From Liolophura sinensis (lineage: Eukaryota > Mollusca > Polyplacophora > Chitonida > Chitonidae): DNA of 64,000 bases. The notes beneath the pieces were generated by a model. That model did no database searches. It was not told the origin of the DNA and saw only the letters and a list, made by a program, of their open reading frames with translations. The stretch covers positions 25,962,402-26,026,401 of the forward strand of contig NC_088301.1 in the NCBI RefSeq assembly GCF_032854445.1. The letters are read 5' to 3'. Below are positions 57,392-64,000 of this stretch, one piece after another. Every line of letters starts with the position of its first letter. The first letter of the stretch is position 1. The translations under genes were made by a program, and so were the position numbers.

Positions 57392-59384
57392 GCTGAAAAA
57401 CGAAGGATACAGGATTGAGACATATGCGATACCATTTATAGGTCACTCAAACGCAATGAGTATACACGCAAAGCAATGAGTAAGTACGTGTTCTCAGACG
57501 TAAATTTCACCCGTAATACGTGTGACCATTTGTCAGTTATTACACCATGGTCACTTCTGCTTTTGTCCTCTATGCTGTAATCCTTCATATCACGCACCAA
57601 AATGTAATATAAGTTGGAGCCAACAGCTGCTTGTTGCCGACACCCACTCAAATTTGGATATTTTATTAAATGTGAGGTTCTTCACGTGGAAAATATACCT
57701 CACGGGTCCATATACACAACCACTCACAAAACACCGATGCTCTGAAGACACTGGCACTCTCGTCTAACTGCTATGTGGATGTCTTTTATGGCAAACTAAC
57801 ATAAGTCGACAGGTCGCGTGCTGAAAACAACAGTTTTACGAGCAAACGTGTTAGTGTAAACCAGTTGAAGTGTATAGACCTATTTAGCGACATAATGGTC
57901 AAGGCATGTGAAAACAACATATCGTGATGGCATTCGAAGTTTTCATTCAATATATAGCAATGCGAAAACGGCGTGTAGTGCTGTAGGGATTTAATAAATG
58001 TTATTGTCTGTTCCGTGAGCTTCGTGTATGTGAGATATGCAGATTGCGGTTTTTAATCAGTTTTACAATCAGTAATGTAATAATCACAATTCACCTACTT
58101 TAAAAGCATGCACGCGTGAACGTACACTGGCGAGAGAACCGAATTAACTTGATCAGGACCTCACGGTGTCTCATGCTCATTATTGTGTAAGTCGTCCGGC
58201 TCACTCTAAAGACCGTTGATAACATCATATATGTAACCATACTTGCTGATTACTTACGACATATCATGGTCACATTCTTGATGTAGATAATACGGCACGT
58301 GTCTGCATGCTACACGTTCGTGTCAAGAAGGGGGGGTCAGATGAGCTTGGATCGATTCGAACTCTGATTCCCTTATTTACTGTATAGGAGATTTACCACA
58401 CACTTCTGCACATAACCTATACGTTGCAGAACTGAAGCCCACAAAGGCACCTATATAGAAATACTGGTTGTAGAATAAACAGTTTTTAGGTAACAAAAGT
58501 GGTATTTTCATTGTGTTTGGAAAAGAAAAACAACCTCTTGGGTTTCAGAATGTCAAAAACTGTGCAAAGTATGGTGTTTAATTATGTCTCATAATGATCA
58601 TAATTTATTTGGGGAGAAATACATGTCATACCTTCGCTGCGCTAATTAATTTCACCATGTTGTGGGGGGAAAATAACCTAATTTCACAGCCAAAACGGGA
58701 TATTTGAGCTGATAGCGTTGGGCACAAAAAACGTAAACCATTAACGTGAGTAAATAAATATTTAGAGAGAGACACAAATACCCTGTATACAGACAGGAAA
58801 AATCCGATTACGTGTCAGATCTAATAATGAAATGATGTTTTTTATGATATAGTGTACACTGTACAGGTATAACTGTTAAATACCATGTATAACGACATGC
58901 ATCAAGGCACAGGTGTATATGTATAGACATACAATGTAGGCCTACATGAAACGACAAAAGGCAAACTATTTACTTCCTAATATTGCAGGTTAAAATGTGT
59001 CCTAACATACATAAGTATAAAAATATTCTCGGTTTTCTTCCTGGGGCGTAAGAATGGCTTTAAACTACAGTCTTCCCATAAAGCCCCTGCGGCCAGTTAA
59101 GAGCCCAAAATGGGGACACTGAGCTTGTCCCGCGTTCCCAATAACTCAGCGGCGACATTTCCGAAAATATTCGACGATTTACAGAAATTTACAAAAAATA
59201 GAGGAGTTATTAAGAGATGCAAAATATGCCTTAAGTGATTTTTTTTCATTCTTTGAGGATAATGTTGTTCATTTTAAGAAGTTATTTTTGGTGTATCGGC
59301 TATTAAACAGAAAGTATAAACGACAGGGGAAATGCTGTATAGTCGATCACATGCAACGGTAGCCTAGCGTGAGAACATGGCAGA

Positions 59385-59500
59385 ATTTATTTATTTATTT
59401 GATTGTTGTTTTACTCAAGAATATTTCACTTATACGACGGCGGTCAGCAATATGGTGGGGGGAACCAGACAGAGCCCGGGGGAAACCCACGACCAACATG
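59385..59500 (-). mobile_element. tRNA-SINE, 3' part (minus)
   Basis: ATTTATTTATTTATTTGATT, CACTTATACGACGGCGGTCA, GCAATATGGTGGGGGG and GGGGGAAACCCACGACCA match the consensus. Confidence 0.88.
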
Positions 59501-62500
59501 CCAAATGGCGTAGCTCTAATAAGTCCTTCAGAGATATAATATAAATAGTGATTTTTAGTGATAAAATACACTGCACGCGCACAATGTAATGATTAGATCC
59601 CATAAACTTAACGCTTTATGTAGCTTTAAAACAAATATCTTATATTGGCCTTCAGTTGGAGATGGTGCGTTTCACAATGAACATAAAGACGAAGCAGGGC
59701 TTTTGTTTAAAGTTTTATAGAATTATTTTTGGTTGTCTGACGAGAACGTATAATGCATGACTTTTAATAATACCGTTTCATCAACTTATCTTCACAAGAG
59801 ATTAACTCCTACTTGTGTAATACATTAATATCTTAATTTGCATACAACGAAATGTAAACAAATGTTTTTGAACAGTACTATACAGCTTCGGTCTGTATAC
59901 AAAAACTTTCTTAATTAAACCTTGCATACAAAATCTGAAATACTTTGAGGTAAAGAAGACTGAAAATAACAGATCAAAAATAACCCTTTACGACATTTTT
60001 CTCACATATTAAGCTGTATAAACCACTTTTTGAAACTTCTTTTCGAGCCTGTATTCATTCATGCATGCATGCTCCCGGCCGTTGGGCATTTCTTTTATCA
60101 GATTACAAATCATTAAGATTATTTTGATGCGTGTGACCCTGCAGATGACGTATGTCTCGTGCATGACGTAGCAAGGATAAAACAGTACCATATATTCCGC
60201 GTAAACTTTAACACAGAGGCGACCGTGGACTTATTAGGCCGTCATTCTCAGTACATAAATATAATGCATGGTCAGCGCTTCGGATGAAACAATACGTAGT
60301 TTTTGTGAATCCGGTACATATATATATAAACCAGTTTGACGACCTGCAATTTGAACAATGCTTGTTCCTTTTTTTAAGTTAAGCAGTTTGTTTTGTTTCA
60401 CTTCACTTTGTATACACAGGCTTCATTTTCTATTTCGCCAATTACATGTCATGCAAATTTAGTAACGGTATTTATTTAACCTAGAATCACTCTGAATATA
60501 TGGAATTTTTTCAGACAAGAACAATTAAATATACATGACTATCTTTAATTACATGGGATACATACAAGTTCCTTAATAGCATTACATTATATGAATTTTA
60601 ATATCCAAAGGCGTTTTCTTTAAATCGGGTCTCGAAACTTGTCTTTCCTCTCTATGCTGCAGCCAGCATACTTACCTACATACCTGTCTATATTTATCAA
60701 CCATTTGCTCTAATATCACGATATCGTGTGACTTGGGAACATAAAAACGATCATCCTAAAACCATGTTAGTGGGAGAGACTCCTGGTCCTTGCGCAACTG
60801 CATGTGTTCCTCTGTCTCTATGTGGAATTACCCAACCAGAGACAAATACATATAGGCAACATCAATGTCTATAATGCTATGCCGCCATATAGGCCATACT
60901 ATTGTTATGATTATATACAGCTATGTTATACTGGCACCTCTTTTATTTCGTGCGTCACACGTTGGCTGTATCCAAAGGTGAATTATTGGATCAAATGAAG
61001 CTGACAGATATATTGGATCTGCTGGCTTGCTTCAAAAGAATAACGTTTGAAATATTCGGAATCTATGAAAACACTCACAGCGAGCCAATCACAACGCGGA
61101 TTACAATAAACGCGATTCCATTGGTTGATCAATTTAGTTTTGAGTCACAAGAAATCAATGCATATGGCACAACTGAAATCTACATTCAGATCTAGGCTAA
61201 ATTCAGCATGGTTCGTGCAATTAATAAAAATGGCCATCGTGTCAATATCAGTCCTTTGCATCTAAGCGTCGGGACAGACATTTGTGTACCAGCCGTCAAC
61301 CAACATGGCCGTTCCTGGTCAATAGTCGCCAGGCCAACTCCCAAAACAAATAACCGAAAAACTGGGATAGTACATATATACGAAATTAAGACGGAATCAT
61401 GCAAAGAGAAGCAGTTTTCAGTGATGTTGGAAAGACGTAATGAATGTTCTTTGCGAATGCATGAATGAAATCAGTACAGGTATTCAAGTCGTGTATCAGG
61501 CTTGTAATAGGTTGTCGATAATCAAAACATGTCTCTCAGTAGCTCTTTGATTTCAATTTTCATATAACCAACGTGGTGGCCTAATTCAACACAATGAATA
61601 CAATGCACCTAACCCCGGGTTAAGAGGAATTAAACACAATTTTGAAGCAGAGTGCCAAAGATTCTGGACACTATTCTGTCCATATTTACTTACAAGAGAA
61701 TTATACTCATTGTAAAACGTAAGACACTTACAGTGAGGGGGTTTGATGGAATAACATGACAGAGGCTGTTTGACGTATGGTGTTTGTTTCTTTATTCGCT
61801 AACCTATGGGCCTACTATCGACTTTTTGTGTCCATGACGGATGTTCGTGACGTTTTTCCTTGAAAGCAAACAAATATAAATCGCCTGGCGACGCCACAAC
61901 CATCTATATCCTGTTATACATTGCTGTAGTATAATCTTTATTTCAATACGCCCGTCTGTTGCCATTTTGGACTGACAAGGGGCTACTGTTTGTCACCTGC
62001 TAGAAGGTTAAACATCCCCTATATGGAAGGGCGTTGGCTTGATCCAGAGTTTCACCCTAGGGTTGTGTACGAGGGTGGGCGTGTATGAGCCTCTAGCCTG
62101 CATGTGTGGGTCACCTACAAAGCGTGGGGCCCTTGTGTAGCATTGGTTCTATTTACTTTTCATTGGTGAACAGGAATTCCACATTCTCTCTCCTGATCGC
62201 ATACCACTGCATGCTAAACACGTGTATCCACTGCCAGACACGTTTAGAATATACGGGCTGATGCGATGGGTATATGTTCTTTCATGAATGGTGTCCTTTT
62301 GATACAAATATACAGAACAAAACTTTATACAAATGATCGTTTCCTTCAGGTTTTAATCGCGGCTCTTATATATTTCATTGGCGTTTGAAGTACTCGGTAT
62401 AGTTATCCATGAAGACCCGATTTACGCAACTGAAGTTCGTGTCGTTTCTGTAAACTGAATTACTGCTGTCATAATGAATTTGCATGAGAAAAGTTTGCCA

Positions 62501-62559
62501 CTAAGCTATACGGCATTCACGGACGACGACGAACATTTTAAACCTGACAGTTCATCATG

Positions 62560-62628
62560 AAAATTTTATTTATTTATTTATTTATTTACTTGAATGGAGT
62601 TGTACGCCACACCCAAGAAAATTTCTCT
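62560..62628 (-). mobile_element. tRNA-SINE tail (minus), diverged
   Basis: A long ATTT run is followed by GAATGGAGTTGTACGCCACA and CCCAAGAAAATTTC, corresponding to the SINE 3' end. Confidence 0.6.
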
Positions 62629-63430
62629 AGAGAAATTCTGAAGTATTATTCAAAGCTTTTGTTACACTAATCTTGAAGTCACAAATACCGGTATGTATTA
62701 TACTGGGGTTAGTAGAGGTAACGGTACCGCGAGAGCAGGATGAAGTGCATTGTCGATTAATTATATGTAAATTATTGGCCATGTAGAGCCTTAATCTATC
62801 CGACAGGAATGAATCTTGAAGCTATAATAAGAGAAACTTGTAGCAGCATGTGCGCTGCATATGGTTAGCTTAATTTAACGTGCAGTTGCAAATTTTATAT
62901 ATAGCATGTGGAACTTTGTAGCCGTATATTAAGCCAACCATTATAAATATTACTTACAGTTGTAATTATGCGTGAATCTTGCAATAGTCTGTTGAACTTG
63001 CAGTTCTTATATGTGAGCCTTGGCATGCAAAGAAGTACGTGACGTGTAATTCAGAAGTAACATGTGTGTGTGTAAAGTTTTTGCGCAATTCCTGTACATG
63101 TATAGACCTACATCATTGTTATCTCTACAAAATCATGGATAAAGTATCCCGCATAAAGTTTAAAGGCAAGCCTTTTTATTTTCATAATTAATTTTTTTTT
63201 CATTAAACTAGATATCGCAGTTAAAACACATTGCAAAAATCAAAAGCGCCACCATGTTTTAAATTTTACCCTATATCCGTTGGCGTCACGAGGACATCGA
63301 GTGTGGGGCAATGTATATGAATGACGCGAAATCGCGTTTCCAGTTTCTCTAACATGCACCATTCCAACATACAAGCCAGAGAGCAGCTTTTGCGTCAACA
63401 TTTACACAAAGAGTTCATTATACACTGTAC

Positions 63431-64000
63431 ATGGCAGGATATAACACGAATATGCCTGCAAGTAAGGTGAAAATCTCGCCAGCAGCAAGCACGCTGGAGA
63501 CATCCCTAAAGAAGCCACTGTCTATTTGGCAAAACACACCACAAACCATGCATCCTGCGTTGTTCATTCGACACCACAGGTCTACGCCAACCGGAAATGA
63601 TTATACTCACTTCGGCGTCATGTCTCCATACATTCGTGAAACAAACCAGTTTACCTCACCGCCATTAACAGTCTACAACAGTCATCGCGATACAACCAGC
63701 TCATAATTCTTACTGTCAAAATTAACCACCATCCTATTATGCACTACATATGCGGCATAAGCGCTAACAGTTGTAGCCATTGTTACACTGTGACATGTTG
63801 CTACATGACATCCATGCGCTTTCTCACCTACATTTCTTCCCACTTCCAGATCTAACTTGACTGCAGTTTCTCATTCGAATATAGTCATGTATACATATGA
63901 ATTGCTTATTGTTTTATTCCACAGAGAGCCAATTTCCCATTGTACATGTTATGGCAGATTTATTTGATGAATTTCTCGTTCACCTCAGCTTTGCTTCAGA
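63431..64000 (+). CDS. Possible 5' end of a plus-strand gene (partial)
   Basis: An ATG at 63431 (MAGYNTNMPA) can splice at GCAA then GTAAGG (GT at 63462). The acceptor would be TTATTCCACAG at 63924, joining in frame to SQFPIVHVMADLFDEFLVHL and running off the window. A second in-frame ATG is at 63951 (MADLFDEFLV). Alternatively the frame from 63431 stays open for 91 codons without splicing. No family is recognised in either version. The consistent phase is the only support. Confidence 0.3.

Larger units (their letters stand above)
57393..63430. other. Intergenic stretch between the SAM gene and the window's right end
   Basis: A SINE fragment (59385-59500) and a SINE tail (62560-62628) are present. 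Several short open frames (for example 60923-61468) show no domain, no splice context and no protein-like composition I can defend. I see no RNA gene. Confidence 0.5.

Noticed and set aside
60923-61468. Two successive plus-strand frames of 86-90 codons
   Set aside because: No recognisable domain, no splice sites joining them, and composition typical of chance open frames.

Overview
This is a nuclear segment from an animal genome, most likely a mollusc or another lophotrochozoan. The evidence is AT-rich DNA, short exons with GT-AG junctions, long introns, C2H2 and ankyrin genes, and about two dozen copies of a tRNA-derived SINE. That SINE ends in a conserved tail (GTATAAGTGAAATATTCTTG, then a short A/T-rich AAATA-type repeat), a tail I associate with mollusc genomes. 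The species cannot be fixed from the sequence. There are no bacterial genes and no CRISPR array.

Layout. (1) 14-28439, plus strand: the 3' part of a gene of at least 14 exons. All junction phases agree and give 662 residues plus a stop. I do not recognise the family. The product is basic, Ser/Pro-rich and carries about eight copies of an RP-x-S motif. Its fifth visible exon has a decayed tandem duplication beside it, including a possible 84-nt cassette exon. Its stop codon lies in the first unit of a roughly 1.7 kb minisatellite. (2) 10500-11819, minus strand: an intronless ankyrin-repeat gene nested in that gene's 15.2 kb intron. (3) 30.1-36.8 kb: intergenic, with tandem arrays, a hAT-like non-autonomous element, a fold-back element and a possible divergent promoter near 34.2-34.8 kb. 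(4) 36900-42218, plus: a two-coding-exon C2H2 gene with a ZAD-like N-terminal zinc domain and about 19 fingers. Its stop codon also lies inside a tandem repeat. (5) 42.2-47.3 kb: satellite with a three-unit higher-order repeat, a second hAT-like copy and SINEs. (6) About 47376-52863, plus: a second ZAD-like plus C2H2 gene with about 10 fingers and three coding exons, in tandem with the first. (7) 52.9-63.4 kb: sparse DNA with one small minus-strand SAM-domain gene in two coding exons (56689-57391). (8) 63.4-64 kb: a possible 5' end of another plus-strand gene running off the window.

The two ZAD-like zinc-finger genes look like tandem paralogues acting as DNA-binding nuclear factors. The ankyrin and SAM genes encode protein-interaction modules with no visible catalytic domain. 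The most unusual structural point is that two neighbouring genes have their C-terminal codons and stop inside minisatellite arrays.
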